A stretch of DNA of 64,000 nt from Prosopocoilus inquinatus (taxonomy: Eukaryota > Arthropoda > Insecta > Coleoptera > Lucanidae), in assembly GCA_036172665.1 (NCBI GenBank), contig CM069873.1, positions 30,806,001 through 30,870,000 on the forward strand, written 5' to 3'. The position numbers and the translations under genes were made by a program. A model generated the notes under the pieces. The model was not told where the DNA came from. It ran no database searches and worked only from the letters and a program-made list of their open reading frames with translations. Shown here piece by piece: positions 33,441 to 47,148 of the stretch. Position 1 is the stretch's first letter, and each line of letters begins with the position of its first letter.

Positions 33441-36400
33441 ATCAATTTTAATGGTATTGGAATTGGTTCAGCAATAGTATTGCGTAACAATTGTACTATC
33501 TCCTGAACTATAGTTTTTGAAAATCTATTATAAAAATGTGATACTGACATAAAGTGACGGTATTCTCTGAAACGATTTTCCAATTTGTGATTTTCTTTTT
33601 ATATATACCTTATTCTTAAGTATTTGTAATATTTTATTGAAGCATTTTCATCAATGTGAAAATACCGGGTGATCAATGGAATTCATAATTAGAGGAGGCT
33701 GTGATTGGTGCTATTGGTGTTGCTGTGGGGTTGAATACAATAAGAAATAAATAATAAGTTGACAGTTGTCATATTTGAGGTTATGATCGTGCTTTATACA
33801 ATCTTTATTTTGTCATTTTATTTTGTATGAATGCTGGTTTAAACTCTCTTTTAGAATATTCGAGAGGGTTCAACAAGACGAATACGTTTATGTTCAATCA
33901 TAAAAAAAAATAAAAGTCACAATTCTACATTCGACACTTGCCATGTTCCGACATATTGATACTTTTAATGTTTTTTTAATAATTTGAGCGATAGAAGAGG
34001 AATTTAGAATTGGTAACGCTACACTGATGAAAATAAAGAAAAACAAACAATTCGATGGAAATACACTCTCACGATTCATTTTTGCAGAAATTTTAATTAG
34101 TAGAACTGTAAGAAAGTTCAAAACACACACCTTAAAATTTATAAATTCATGTCACTAGATTCTTGACTTTGTACCAGTTTTTTTCGGTGATAACCGTACA
34201 TCTTAAGACAGCGTTTTCCAAATTGTGTGTATGTTTAATATTTTTTGTTTTCAAATCATTGTCAGAATATTCGGCGGATCAAACGTTCGCGATATACTTT
34301 TAATTGATCAATATTTTGACCAACAGCTTTAACACGTTGAACATTTACATCTTCCAATAAATCATAAAAATTATTCTCCGTAATTCATTAATCCATTATT
34401 AATAAAAAATGAAAAGGTAACACAAATCATATAATCAGGTAATATCCCTCCAAACTATTATCTTGATACGGATTTCCTAAGATATTAAATGGCAGATAAA
34501 TTTATCAGAAGGTGAAAAAATCGGGGCTTAATCAGATATTAAATTAAAGCTCTACTTGACTAAAATGTAACTATTGACCAACAAGTGATCAACGATAACA
34601 CATCTTTAAACAAGTATATGAATATGTATTCACAACAACTAAAGTAGTCACACGTTAGTAACGTTTTAGTAATGACTACAGCTCTTTATGCATACGGGTG
34701 AAGAAGTTTATATTCTCTCTAAACACTTACACGTCAAAATAGCCCGTATTCTTACCTCGTCTTTAATATAGCAACGCCAATATTAAATTGTCTCCCACTC
34801 TTTAACTCAGGAAATTCGCATAAAGTCATATCGTCTATGTTTATTTTAATCGCGGCTTTAGTTAGAGACGACTTTAATCATGAGATGAGAATGCGGCCCA
34901 ATGTCTTTAAATACTTGAACGCACCTCGCAGAATAACAGTCGGTAGTGATAAAAAAAACTAAACCGCGCCTAGTGTAATTGTTACAATCACGTAAGATAA
35001 TCTATTATTTGTAATAAATGTATTTCTAGTCGTATTTTAATCCAAAATTATCGTAACAATACTTTGTTTTGTTTGTAAAATAACTGAGCCTACTTTTTCA
35101 ATTATTAAGGAAACATACGGCATATTGTTTGCTATTATCCGCGGAAAGACTTTTATGCGAATTGGTATTCCTATTGCATTTGAACTCTTTTGGGAAAATT
35201 ATTTGTACTCATAAATATTGATAGTTCTTAAATAAATATGTTTGATATGAATTTCAAAGTAGATACTAATGTAAGCAAAATAAACCAGACTTGCCCTTTT
35301 CCTTCTTCGTACGTTGACAGTTATTTTATGTGGTAGTTATGAAATTTACAGCAGACGTAGAAATAACTTTTCACCGTTATCCTGTTTACTGACATCTCCG
35401 TCTGAATATCATTATTCTTACTCCGGCCATTTGTTTGTGAGGTTGGTACATGCAAAGAAAGAAACTTTCGCGAATTTTCGCATAACTTCAAATTTCCGCG
35501 GACGGAATTGATTTAAATTTCGGCTGTAAAATCGAACGGGGCACATTTTTTACAATCACGCTTGTTTGCAAAGAATAATCATGTTTACAAAATTGCGCTG
35601 CAAAATTTGCCTCGAAGATTTATGGGGCGTTTTGAAACGGACGGCGTAACAAATTGCAGTTTTAAAACGCAGCATGTGCAGTTTTTTGCATTTGCCCCGA
35701 TGAAACAATGTCCGAGTCGAAATTATTATCTGTGAATTTGGAATAATTGAGACCCGACCACTTCACCGGAACACGTCATTATGAATTGCACGAAAAACGA
35801 AGGCAAACGGAAAAAAAATTGATAAATGGCAGAACCCTCGGCAAAAATAATAACTCCCGTGCTTCATACAGGTGTAAAACAAATACTTACGCGTTTTCAA
35901 AATATTACCGGCCGGTTCAGGACAAATGTTATTCGTCACTGTTGAGGGTGCAAGAAAAACAGTAAAAAATGTGCTATCCTGTTAGCTGGGAGGGCTTCTG
36001 GCAAATTTAAACGGCAAGTTTTAATTGCGGAGTGATTTTGCGGTAAAAAAATCAAAAGCGCTGTATAAACTCAGCGAAAACCGTTAATATTTGATTCATT
36101 TTTCCATTTCTAGACAAGAAAAATAACAGTTTATAGATTTTTCTTTCATCTCACTTGCAGAGCTAAAATAATTTCAAACTGCATTTTTCATGTAGGTATG
36201 TATATAAAGTTAAAAATTGCCACGTGAGACTTGTACCGAAACTTTCTTTAACTCAAACCAACTTCTTGATAGTTTGATATAAAGTCAAAGAGAAATGAAG
36301 TTTATACTTGCACAGTAAATTATGCCTGAAACACAACAGGGTAATTCGACTGAAAGATTCTGGGGGTGAGAACTGAACTCTTTAATACCTTATTTGGTTT

Positions 36401-38381
36401 TAAACGGGGTGTGTACGAAGACAGATGTGTAAGGAGGAAGTGTAAGTCCGGAAAGGGTGTTTAATCGAGAATCCTTGTATCTGACAACCCACTTCAACCT
36501 GTTTATATCGATACTTAAGGGCACTTTGCTATTCATCACTTTCAATTGCGCTTTTAATTTCGTCGAATAAATTAAAGATATGCGCGCCGAATTAATCCTG
36601 CCATAAATTCAAAGGGACTTGCTGAAGCGATTGCATTACGTCATCGTACATCTTCCATGTTAAATTGATAATTTATTAAATTTTATTTTAATCGATCTTC
36701 AGATTAAAACGAATTCAAAATGGACGGATATTTCTAATTTTTCGAAAAAACTTTTTACGACAATAACTTCTGCTTGTCTGAAGGCCCTAATGTTGTCCCT
36801 ACGAAATCCGGACGCAATGTATACATTTGAAGATGCCGATATCTCTTTCAGATCCACGGTTAGATAATACTAATACTAATAAAGAATTTTCTAATTAGAA
36901 CAAAAATCAAATCTTTTATTAATAATTTTAGATATTCACAAAGCGAAAAAAAAAAAAATAGAAACCTATGAGTTTTTAAAATCTTAGAATATTATTATTT
37001 GTCACCCATTGAAAATTATTACAAACAAAATCGGCCGAATCGTTTTCGACAACAGCGTTTCCGCGTTATTTCGCATGTAGATGTGGTAAAATCGTTTTAA
37101 CGGCCGGAAATGATTTCAGAGTTTCGTTTGAAAAACTAGCTCCTTTCTGTCTGACGCTTCAAATATCCTGACGTCACAACTGGGGAAGACGAAAATGCCC
37201 TCTAGTACGACTCCGTTTTCGCCGTTACCGCTAGCGACATGTTAGAAGCAAGTTGTATATGTTCGTTGTTCCGTGAACCTGTGCAATTAATGATTGCAAG
37301 ATTCAATTAAACGGTTTATCTGTTTATTGATTTATTTAACTCAACGAAACTTTTTTGCACTTCTCGTTCGCAAATGATTACAGTCGTCATTTGATTTTCC
37401 TGCTTTCTTCAAAAATTTTAATATTTTAAATAAAAATTATGATAGTAAATTGTTTCTGTTTGTTCATTTTTGTCCGAATTATTATAATAATCTTGAGTGT
37501 TCGTAATTTTTTTAATTTTTTAAATTTTATATCTACAACTTGTTTTGGGTTCTTTTCTTCTGTACGTACGATCGTCATTTGTTTTTCTCACTGTTGTTAA
37601 CAATTTTGATTCCTTTTTCATTTGCAGTGGGTTTTTCGAATGTCAAAAACATTTTCCATTTTTATTTTTAATCAAGTAATTATAATTTCTTTGCAAACTT
37701 TAATTTTTCCACTTTGATCGTGTGTTTCTGGGTTATCAAAAATGGTTTTCGTTTTTTTTTTTTTGTTTGCATTTTCGAAAGTATGGCGATTCCATTACTG
37801 TTGTTTTGTTGTTTTATTCATTGTGAATTTCATTTTGGATGTTTATTAATAATTATAAATCTGATTTTAATTTTCTTCAAAATCCAAAATAGGTTTAATA
37901 AAAAATAATCGTGCTTATGTACATGATTTTTGAAATTGTACGTTGTACCAACTGCTAAATAATTGTACGACTATAACCGTACGGTTGACAACCAACACTG
38001 ATTAGAAGCAACGAAACGAATCATCTCTACCAACTTTTGGCGATGAACAGAAAGTTTTTAAAGGAGTAATATTTCAAAATTAAATGAACATAACCTCAAA
38101 ATATGCATGAAAACACATCGAAATGAATACTGACTGTAAAAGCTTGACAGCTTGATCAGTAGGGTGTTAGGGAGGAGGAACTCAGTCACCGAATACAACG
38201 AGCTGTTTAATTCCAGATATGTTTAGCCAGTATTTAACAGCGATATGTGACGTTATCTTCTCTCTCTCTCTTTCGTTAGATTCTTCTTTTTGCGGGAGCA
38301 CATTTTTGTGTGAAGCTCTTAGAGTTACTTTCGATGGGAACATATTTTGGACCTATTTCCTGCCGAATTAATTCTCCTCAC
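33441..38381. other. Long non-coding stretch
   Basis: TACCGGGTGATC at about 33664 looks like a lone left end of the CACCCGGTA repeat type; no partner was found nearby. 35290-36100 and 37020-37280 are richer in CG and may hold regulatory DNA. 37340-37930 is T-rich and of low complexity. No exon or RNA gene was supported. Confidence 0.4.
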
Positions 38382-38511
38382 GTTTTGACCGTTGACTGCG
38401 TTCCGTAAACGAGTCGAATTTCTCATCGCCGAAGTGAAGAGAGCAGTACGAACTGTGGATTCCGATAACGACGTGGACTGCATCCGCCCTGTATCAACGA
38501 ATTTAAAGTCG
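38382..38511 (-). other. Candidate exon or 5' UTR exon on the minus strand
   Basis: On the minus strand CTGTTGTTTCTGTCAG is a good acceptor ending before 38511, and AAAAC/GTGAGG is a plausible donor after 38382. The 130-bp segment between is open in one frame (FVDTGRMQSTSLSESTVR, then MRNSTRLRNAVNGQN) and CG-rich compared with its surroundings. It lies on the same strand as, and 17 kb upstream of, the Ig exon, so it could be an upstream exon of that gene; its end phase in this frame (0) does not match the Ig exon's phase 1, which favours a UTR exon. No homology is recognised. Confidence 0.28.
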
Positions 38512-41500
38512 CTGACAGAAACAACAGCTGATCACACGTAGTAACGCTTACTCTTTTCTTTTCTAAAAAATAAAATCTTTTCATAAATGAAGAAAGCTTA
38601 CAAGCGTTATTTTTTTAATTTAATTAGAATAAATCTTAAGTGTAATATCGCTTTCGGGAACAAAGTTCAGATGTTCGATCAGTACTAATCTCTCACGTTA
38701 AATTGGTGGTTGAACATTTAAGTTTAGTTTGTAAGTTCCCGACGTTTGTATTTTAGTTATTGGCCTTTGGTGGGCCATGCGTTTTTCTTTGTCAACATTT
38801 GAATTAATAAATATTTTCTATGTTTACTGTCTCGCATTATTTTGTCTAACGCTGAATGCACAAGTGAATGAACATCTCCTGGAGGTTCAAAAACACCAGC
38901 GCACGCGGTGGAGCCTTGGGAAACGGTTTCAAGGTGCAATCTTCAGCTAGGATTATTTTCCTGGCGCCCTTAATTATCATCAACTAGTAAATCTATCCCG
39001 TCTCCTTTTGAGTTAGTTTCGGGACAGCTGTTGAGAAATGAATGCAAATCAAGGTGACTTTAGTGTTCAGGAGTACAACGTACAAGTTTTAAGTAGTAGT
39101 TTGAATACCTAAATGAATAAATTTAAATTTTCTGGAAAGTACTATTCAAGTAAGTATAAGAAAATATAAATTGTAGATTTCTATTTGGATCTTACGCTTT
39201 GACACGTGTTTTATATGATCATCATATTTTTACCTTTCTTTTTATTTGTTATTTGAATTAGGGCCGGAGAGAGTAGCTTTGGTTATTTCCGTAGATCTGA
39301 AAATGTAAAAATATGCAAATGTGCACACGTTTGTATTGAGAGCTGAAAAATTTATTGAAAAACTTCGTAAAAAAATCGTCATTCACGATTTGCTGAAACA
39401 TTCTCAAATATACGCGAAAAAAATTCAATTGAAAAATTATGACTCTCAAAAGTTTTCCTCGCAGTGGATACAGGTGGCATAGAGTTTTTACAGATTATAG
39501 ACGAAAGTTCAAACAACTTTTTACATTTAAAGTTCGGGCGAAGTAATTTCGAAATGAGAGAATACTACATTTATGGATTCCGAGCAATATCTGGAAAAGA
39601 AACCCGCCCTCGCCGAGTTTCCGCCGCCGCCGCGATCGGGAGGGAGGTTTTTTAATTTGTAGCATCCTAATTTAATTAAGTCAGTTAAATTTCAAACAAT
39701 TTCGTATTAATTATTTCCAAGCGCGGCTCGTATCTTTGCGAACTGATGAGGCTTTTGTGTTTTCTTTGGAAAAGTGTTCGTAAAGCAATTATTTTTATAT
39801 AATTTTAATTCACTTTTAACAAAGTTAACACTTTTATAAAACAAAGAAAAACACAGGCTCGCGCTTGGATTAAAACGAATTGCACTGGCAGCTTATTTTG
39901 TCATCTGTTTGTTAATGCAAAAGAAATTTACTGAAACTGTGCGAGTAAATTAAATTTGCAAGGCATCCACTTTGATTCACCATCGAGATGTGGAATGTTG
40001 GCGCAAATAACGTGCAGAAAGGTTCAACGTCTATGATTAATGTTCAAATTACTCATGCCGTTAGTTTGCGAGCTTTGACGCTTTATCACTGTTCTATCGC
40101 AATTTTCGCGGTGTAGTTGTTATCCGAAATTTAATGAAACTTTCAAAAAAGCAAGAAGAAAAACGCGCAAAGTGAAAAAGAATACCTTTTTTATTCTATC
40201 TGCGTGTTCGTTTTGATTGCGGTGTAATTAAGCGTGAAATGAAATTCTGCTACTAATCTGATAATTATCGAGATAAAGTTCGCTCAAATTATTTCAAGTT
40301 GAACGCGTTAATAAACACGAGCTTTTCTTTACTTACCGTTATTACTAGATGATAAATTCGAAATCAATATTCTTTATATCATTCTGTTTAATAAGAAATT
40401 CTTACACGTCGACACAATTACTTTTTAACGTCAGTTGCATTTTCAGTTACTCCTTCAATACAATACTTTAATACAATTGCGCTTGCAACTCATGCAACTC
40501 ATAAATAAAATATTTTTCCGTCGATCGCTCTATTCAATCCAATAACGCGCGATCAGCGGAAAATTATAATTATAATCAATATAAAAAATGTAAACATTAA
40601 TGCTCTTGTCGATTAAATAACTATAAACAAATTTCAAATATAAATGCCGAATTGTTAATTTAATTTCAAAATCAAGAAATGTAAAATAATTATTATTATT
40701 CTTTGTCAGTTTAATTAAAAAAATATATCAATTCCATTGCAGGAGACGTGAAATTTTTTCCTCTCGTAAATCTTTCATGGATTTTCTTTCTCCAAATGTA
40801 TGTATTTCATAGTCAAAGATTAGTATTTTCTTGGTACATAATTTGTTTGAAATTAACTAAATTAAAATGATTACCGGTACACACAGCACTGATATAATCA
40901 GGTTGAGGTGTGTTAGTTTTATTGAAACACATGTTTGGCACTGTGTGCATTTATGCAGTTAATGAATTCAATTTAAATAAATAAATTGATTTTGGTATTC
41001 ACGTTATGCCTTGTCGGTTTATTTTATTGTCGTAGTGATATTATCACATGCAGAACACGTGTATGAACTCGCTTGGCGAAATAAAATGTGGGCCGATATT
41101 CCCATTTAATTTTTATTTGTCCATTTCATTCGTATATACTCTATTTACTCAATCTGATATGGCTATATAATAATAGCCGGGGATAAAAAGGTCGGACCCG
41201 CCGCCGTGAGATATTATCGCACGTAGAAGGTATTTATTATGTCGACTACAGATCCTCGGAGATACAGAACATATTTGATTGCTTACGGTTGAATAAGTCT
41301 GTATCGAAAAACTGTTTAAGAGGAAATCATTCATCTGTTTATTTTGTTTAAAATCCCGTACGCCCAATATACTTCCCCGTTTCGTGCACGTTTCAATAAC
41401 CTATTTTAATGACTTTTCTTTTCTCGGTGCTCGAGTTTTCAGAAATGTATTTTAGTCCGCATCCTCTGGAGTAATGGATTCTGTGCAAAGGGAAAAAGGA

Positions 41501-44114
41501 ATGCAAGATCTAAAAGTTTTATTATATGTTTAGAACTCAATAAATGTAACGTTAAATGATATTTCTCAAACGTGGTTCTCTGTAAGTGCATTCGTTTCAT
41601 AAGAAATTTACTTGAATTTCATTCGTACGATTTCAAAACAAAGGACATATCTTGAATTTGCTCAGTAACGTATAAATATACTATCATAACGAATTAAAAG
41701 GATACCACTCGGTAATTTCATGACTCTTACGGCAATTGAGAGGACTTTTATTGAGCATTATAGTATATTCATTTTTTGTTAAATTGCAAAACATTTCATA
41801 AATTATTATTATTGTGGCTCGATCTTTTCATCTGTGATTAACTTTGACCGTTGATTAATTCCTATGAACACAATTGTCTCTATATTTGTAACTATGGGAA
41901 CAAATCAACGATTAAAGTTAATGAGTAGTGAAAATACCGCCCCTGAATGGAAGAAACTATTTAAAGAGGTCTTTGTTCATCCCTCTTTTACAAAGCTAAC
42001 GGATTTTAAGGATGTTATTTAACAAACAGTAATTTATTGTGGTTTTCAGTAAGTGTCCGGATTTGAAACAATGTATCTACAAAGTGTGAATACTAATATT
42101 ATTTAAGCAGTAAATCCTATTTAGTGATTTGTACGTTTGTTTTTATATAACAAGAAATCTAATTGGGTTGGGTTGTAGGGAATGAATGCAGATGTATGTA
42201 CATGCAGTGAAGTTCTCCAGAGTCCACCATGCCATAATTTCATTTGGCTAATGAAGCCAAGCCGGTAAATACATTATTATATGCAAATGGAGTGCGCTAA
42301 GCCAAATAATTTCAGCGCCTCACTCTCTCTAAACAAACAGCATTCACGTAGCACACCTAAATACACGTAAGCAGGGGAAAACGTATAGGTAAAACCCTGC
42401 GGAAAATAGAGAAATAACAAAATATACCCTTCCTCTCGTGGCTGTCGAGTTTGCAAGCGTAAGCAACCGTTCGAATCGTGCGGAATTCTTGGCGTTAGGG
42501 CCCCCGGTTTATTTAATAAATTTGCTGATTTTGTATAACCGCGTTAGCAATTTCAAATAGTAGTTGTTTTGCTTGATTTATGGCGCAATTTCTCGGCGAA
42601 AATTGTATTTTTAAGGGCGGACCGCGGACGGCAGCGAGGTGCAAGGACGGCGCTTCAAAATTTACATTTTAATTAAAGTTTTTACTGAACCTATTAATTA
42701 ACCTCAATTATAATTAAGATTGCTCTTAATTGCACAAAGCATAATCTGGCAGGAAAGGTTAGTTAAAAATAATTATCTCATCAGACACGTATTTGCAAAA
42801 TCAAATCAACATTAAAGGCAGACAAGGATTTTATACTATAATAATAGTAATTTCATTTTTATTATGAATGTTTGCTTCTCTCTTTAAACATTTATTTTCA
42901 AATCGTACCCTTCACCTGTAAAAGGGGCTAGTAATAATTCAGCAAAGTGATTTTGCAGTCGTAACGTACGGATGGGCATGAAAAGGTGACAATGGAAAAA
43001 AAAAATAAAGAAATCTTTGTTTTAACCACAACAAAAAAAATATGTGCGCTACCTCTTACAAACGGAGATCAGAATTAGCGAACTCAGTTGTTAAGTGGTC
43101 TGCAATCTCACTACCTTAGATATCTCGATAGCCTGGAATTGGAATCTTGCAGACTTTTGGATACGATTAGAACAACTTGTTCCGACTACAACTTGCAATT
43201 TCTCAACCAATCCATCTGAACCATGCGAAAGATTTGCAAATAATGTATTACTTAATAGCTTTGGGGCCCAGTCTTTTTACCTACTATCTATACCCCAAAG
43301 TCTTCGCAGACACTTATATCAGCACTGAATATTAAAATGTACATAAATTTAAAAGGGGTGGCCTAAAAGTGCTTTGCTATTTTGCGCAATGATATTCTCA
43401 TCCAGTGGTATGTTTAAAATAACAAATAATTAAAAAAAAATCTATGGTAGGTGGTTAAATTAAACGGACGTTGCGATTTGAACAGCATCCCATTGGGGCA
43501 GCGATCGCATGTGAAGCACAGGGGCTCCAAAAAGTTGGGGTCGTCTTAGCGAAATCTGTGAATTACGTCTCACTCTGATAATTAACTAGGTCAAAGCAAA
43601 CCGCCTACGTCTATTGACCCCCCCACCTTTACCTCTGGGAGGCGAAATGAGGGTGCTTTAACAGGACCCCATAAATTTAAGGTACGCCATTGAAGAACAT
43701 TACGAAGTGTTTCAAGTCGAAAATAAAAAGCCTTTTGTAACCTAGTTTTTTTTTTAACTTCGGTTCACAGATAAGGAGTTCCACCGATGACGCGCGACGC
43801 TAAGAACTTGGATTCAGGGGTCGATAAACTTATAGGAGTTGACTGGGGCTCAATGAACTATTAAAGGTTTATTGGGAACCCATTACGTAAGACCTGTTTT
43901 AATCACTTTTGTTAACTTTAAAGTCATTTACTTCAAATAGTTGTGTTGTTGGGAGTTCTTGTGCAGCTGAGGCCACTTCAGGTCTACTAACTGTGTCCGA
44001 GAACAATACCAACTCAATGTATTTGGTATGCAAATCGTTTTAGATTTACAATAATAAGTTTTTTCTTGTTCTTATTGAAAAGAATGGTTGAGAACCCCAG
44101 TCTTGATATTTGCC
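38512..44114. other. Long non-coding stretch with conserved-looking islands
   Basis: No exon supported. CG-richer islands at 39560-39640 (includes CCGCCGCCGCCGCGATCGGG), 42420-42660 (includes GGGCGGACCGCGGACGGC) and 43480-43680 are typical of non-coding regulatory DNA in large introns. The short frame at 43095-43328 shows no domain. Confidence 0.4.
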
Positions 44115-44116
44115 TA

Positions 44117-45381
44117 CGTGGGCTGCTGGGAAAGTTTCTGGAAACGGTATGAAAAAACGCATATGAAATTTGGTAAACGGTATCATTGCTTTTCGAAGTA
44201 TTCGCCTTTGACGTCATTACACTTTTGCATACGCTCGAACCAATTTCTAAAGCAAGTTTTCCACTCTAAAGATGGTACCTTAGAAACCAGTGTCCGGAAT
44301 GTTTCAACCGCTGCTTCACCCGACGAAAATCATGCATTTTATTTTTGATATTTGGGAACAAAAAGAAATCATTAGGTGATAAATCAGGTGAATATGGACA
44401 ATGAGTCATTAATTCAACATTTCAACCGTTGACGGGCTGAGTGAGAGCTGGCGTTGTCATGATGGAGAATAATTCGTCGATTTCGATTGTTTCTTTTTAT
44501 TTGATCGATGACTTCCCGCAAACAAATTGTATACCAATCAGCATTAACGGTTTTTCGAACCTCTAAAGTCACGGTTGCTACATGTCCAGTTAAACCAAAG
44601 AAACAACCAATCATTTGCTTCGCAGCACTGCGTGAACGGACAACTTTTGTTGGTTTTGGTTCATTTTGAAATACCCAAACGGTAGATTTTTGTTTACTTT
44701 CTGGCTCGTACGAATAGATCCACGTTTCGTCACCAGTAACGATGTTATAAACTAAATTTGAACGACCTCCATTGAATTTCTTGAGCATTTCTTCGCACCA
44801 TTTGACAAGACCCTGCTTTTGCGCTTCTGTTAAATTGCGTGGGATCCAACGACTGCAAAGTTTTCGTACGTTCAAATGATCATGCAAAATCTGGTGTATT
44901 GCTTTCATGTCAATGCGTAAGGATGCTTGAATCTCACGGTATGTCACATGTCGATCTCGCTCAAGCATTTCACGCACAGCATCTACATTAGTGGCAACAA
45001 CAGATGTTGATGGACGACCTTCACAAAATTCGTCACTGAGAGAGGTACATCCACGCTGGAATTCGGCAAACCAATTATAAACACTGATCTTTGATGGTGC
45101 TTCATCTCCAACAGTCAAATGAAGCCGATCGAGGCATTGTTTCAGCGTTAGACCACATTTGAAATCGTAAAAAATCATGGCACGAAAATTTTCACGTGAG
45201 ATTTCTATGTTTACACAAAATTACTTTTTCTCAAATGCTGTACAAACAAAACTAGTTCACTTGGATAGGAACTGTCAATAGAATTATAGGCGAAAAACGT
45301 CAAATTTTTCAAATATGACAGTTGGTAAACGCTAACAATTCTAGACCTACTAGATTCCAGAAAATATTCCAGCAGCCCACG
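44117..45381 (-). mobile_element. Mariner transposon, full length, with TA duplication
   Basis: The ends CGTGGGCTGCTGG (44117) and CCAGCAGCCCACG (ending 45381) are perfect inverse copies, each flanked by TA (44115-44116 and 45382-45383). The length of 1265 bp is normal for mariner. The transposase is on the minus strand. Sequence similarity to the mariner at 27481 is confined to the transposase motifs; ends differ completely, so these are two different lineages. Confidence 0.95.
44183..45178 (-). pseudogene. Mariner transposase (D,D34D), frameshifted at its 3' part
   Basis: The first 254 codons (45178-44414) are intact: helix-turn-helix YDFKCGLTLKQCLDRL, second DNA-binding region HVTYREIQASLRIDMKAIHQIL, core start CSRWIPRNLTEAQKQ, catalytic block VTGDETWIYSYEPE (first D) and IILHHDNASSHSA (second D). 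A frameshift near 44420 moves the third block, YSPDLSPNDFFLFPNIKNK (third D), into another frame. After a stop near 44275, the C-terminal CNDVKGEYFEKQ ends at 44183 in frame. Sequence upstream of the first ATG (EISRENFRA) looks like N-terminal coding sequence whose original start codon became ATA. It is inactive. Catalytic residues are all retained. Confidence 0.95.
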
Positions 45382-45383
45382 TA

Positions 45384-46014
45384 TTTTCAGATTGAATCAA
45401 ATTCCGGCAATTATTTTGTACCATATAATTATATTTGGAAATTGAAAACGACAGTTGCATAAAAAGATATAATTTAATTTTAGCGAATTTTATTTAAAAA
45501 ATAAATATATAAATAGTTAATTAAGGAAACGTCGCATTTAAAAATGTCCTCAAATGAGAAGTGTTGAAGAAATTTAGCATAAAACTGTCGAAAAATTTTA
45601 TTAATGTACAATTGGACCCAAAAGTAATGTCACAAAAAAAAGAAACGATTGCAGCGTACACGTTCTTCGTCGTTAAAGAAAAGATGGGGCGCTACAGACA
45701 CTACTACTGTAATGGTTGATTATCACCTTAAGAGAGTTAGAATAGAATTGTAAATTACTCATTACATGGTTTTTCATTTCTTTCTGGCCCCTTTTTCCAT
45801 ACCCTTCAGCAAATCCGTGCATAACTTGAGATACGAGTATACTTAAATGACAAATGTTTGTTTTATTTTCTTGAATAATAATAGTAATAATATTAGCTAT
45901 TTATTTACAACATACATACAAATAAAACATAGATAAAGATATAAAGTATAGACAAAGATAAAAAGTAGGATACTTTCAAAATATTTTCAAGTCAGATCAG
46001 CGAATTAAAAACTC
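45384..46014. other. AT-rich spacer
   Basis: Nothing recognisable between the mariner and the next MITE. Confidence 0.4.
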
Positions 46015-46017
46015 TAA

Positions 46018-46163
46018 GGCTGGGTTGCATGAAAGTTTTTAAGCCGGCATTAAATTTAACCCTGAGTTACAATGTAACACTCGTTATGACCTTCATCGTA
46101 AAATATCGCATTTTAACTTAGACTTCAATTTAATTCCGGCTTAAATGTTTCACACAAGAATCC
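46018..46163. mobile_element. 146-bp hairpin MITE with TAA duplication
   Basis: The left half (TTAAGCCGGCATTAAATTTAA, near 46039-46059, with CTGAGTTA) is inverse to the right half (TAACTTAG, TTAATTCCGGCTTAAAT). Outer ends GGCTGGGTTG / CAAGAATCC are weaker. TAA flanks both sides (46015-46017 and 46164-46166), compatible with a PIF/Harbinger-type 3-bp target, though a short AT-rich triplet can match by chance. Confidence 0.72.
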
Positions 46164-46166
46164 TAA

Positions 46167-47148
46167 TAGTTACAGTAATCACTATTGCTCTGTTATAAAG
46201 ACCAATTTAAAATTGGAATACTATACACTATGAGATAAAAGCAAAGTTAAGCGATACTGCTTACATTGATAAAATGTACTTTAAAATAATGTTTGCCCAA
46301 AATACAGATTTTTTTCTATTTATTAATTACTTAGACCTAAAGAATCCTGTTGCTACTAGTTGAAATTGCAACGTTTTGATGTATTTATGAAAAAAATATC
46401 CTGGTTCCTTTTGCACCTTTTGCTACCTATAGAAGATAATAGCGAAAGGTATTTTTAGTACGGCGATTACAAAATCCGTTGGTTCTACATTCCTTGCCAA
46501 GAGGAAATGTAAAATAGAATTATTCCATTCTATGGGAACAATTAAAAATAATTTAAATAATAATAATTCTATTACAATTAATAACAGTAAACCTTGCAAC
46601 AACGAATGTATAAACTGCCATCTTCAATGTTTGAGTCATCACAATATTGTTACGAAACCAGCGCTCATCAAGTTTAATAATTACTTACACATGTTGGAAC
46701 AATCACACAGTTGGCACAGACACGTGGATAAAATTACTATTATTGTTCCACATCTGCTTTACTTCTATACCATATGTTTCGCTACGAAACAAATAATTTT
46801 TATTTCTTTTTAAGTTTATAATTTTTAGCGTTTATATTTTTATATGTTTAATTGCTCGCATATTCTCGTAAATTTTGTTATTCATAGTCATCTGAAACAC
46901 GTAGAATTTCTTGTAAATTTTGTTCAATGACTCAGATTCTTGTAACCTGCTTATCTAAGCGTATTTAGTAGGTAAAATCTTTATCCAATACGGGGCATGT
47001 TTCACATAATGGTTTTATTATGTTTTGTCAGGGCGCGGTCCTTCTTAAAAACACCCGAGCGTTCTGTTGAGTAATTTAAATTCACAGAAATTGCAGACCA
47101 CCATTAAGGGTTTCTTATGAAAATTCATTTAAACGTAATGTTAGACTA
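46167..47148. other. AT-rich non-coding stretch
   Basis: No gene or repeat end recognised. The asparagine-rich frame at 46532-46813 reads AAT repeats and is dismissed. Confidence 0.4.
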
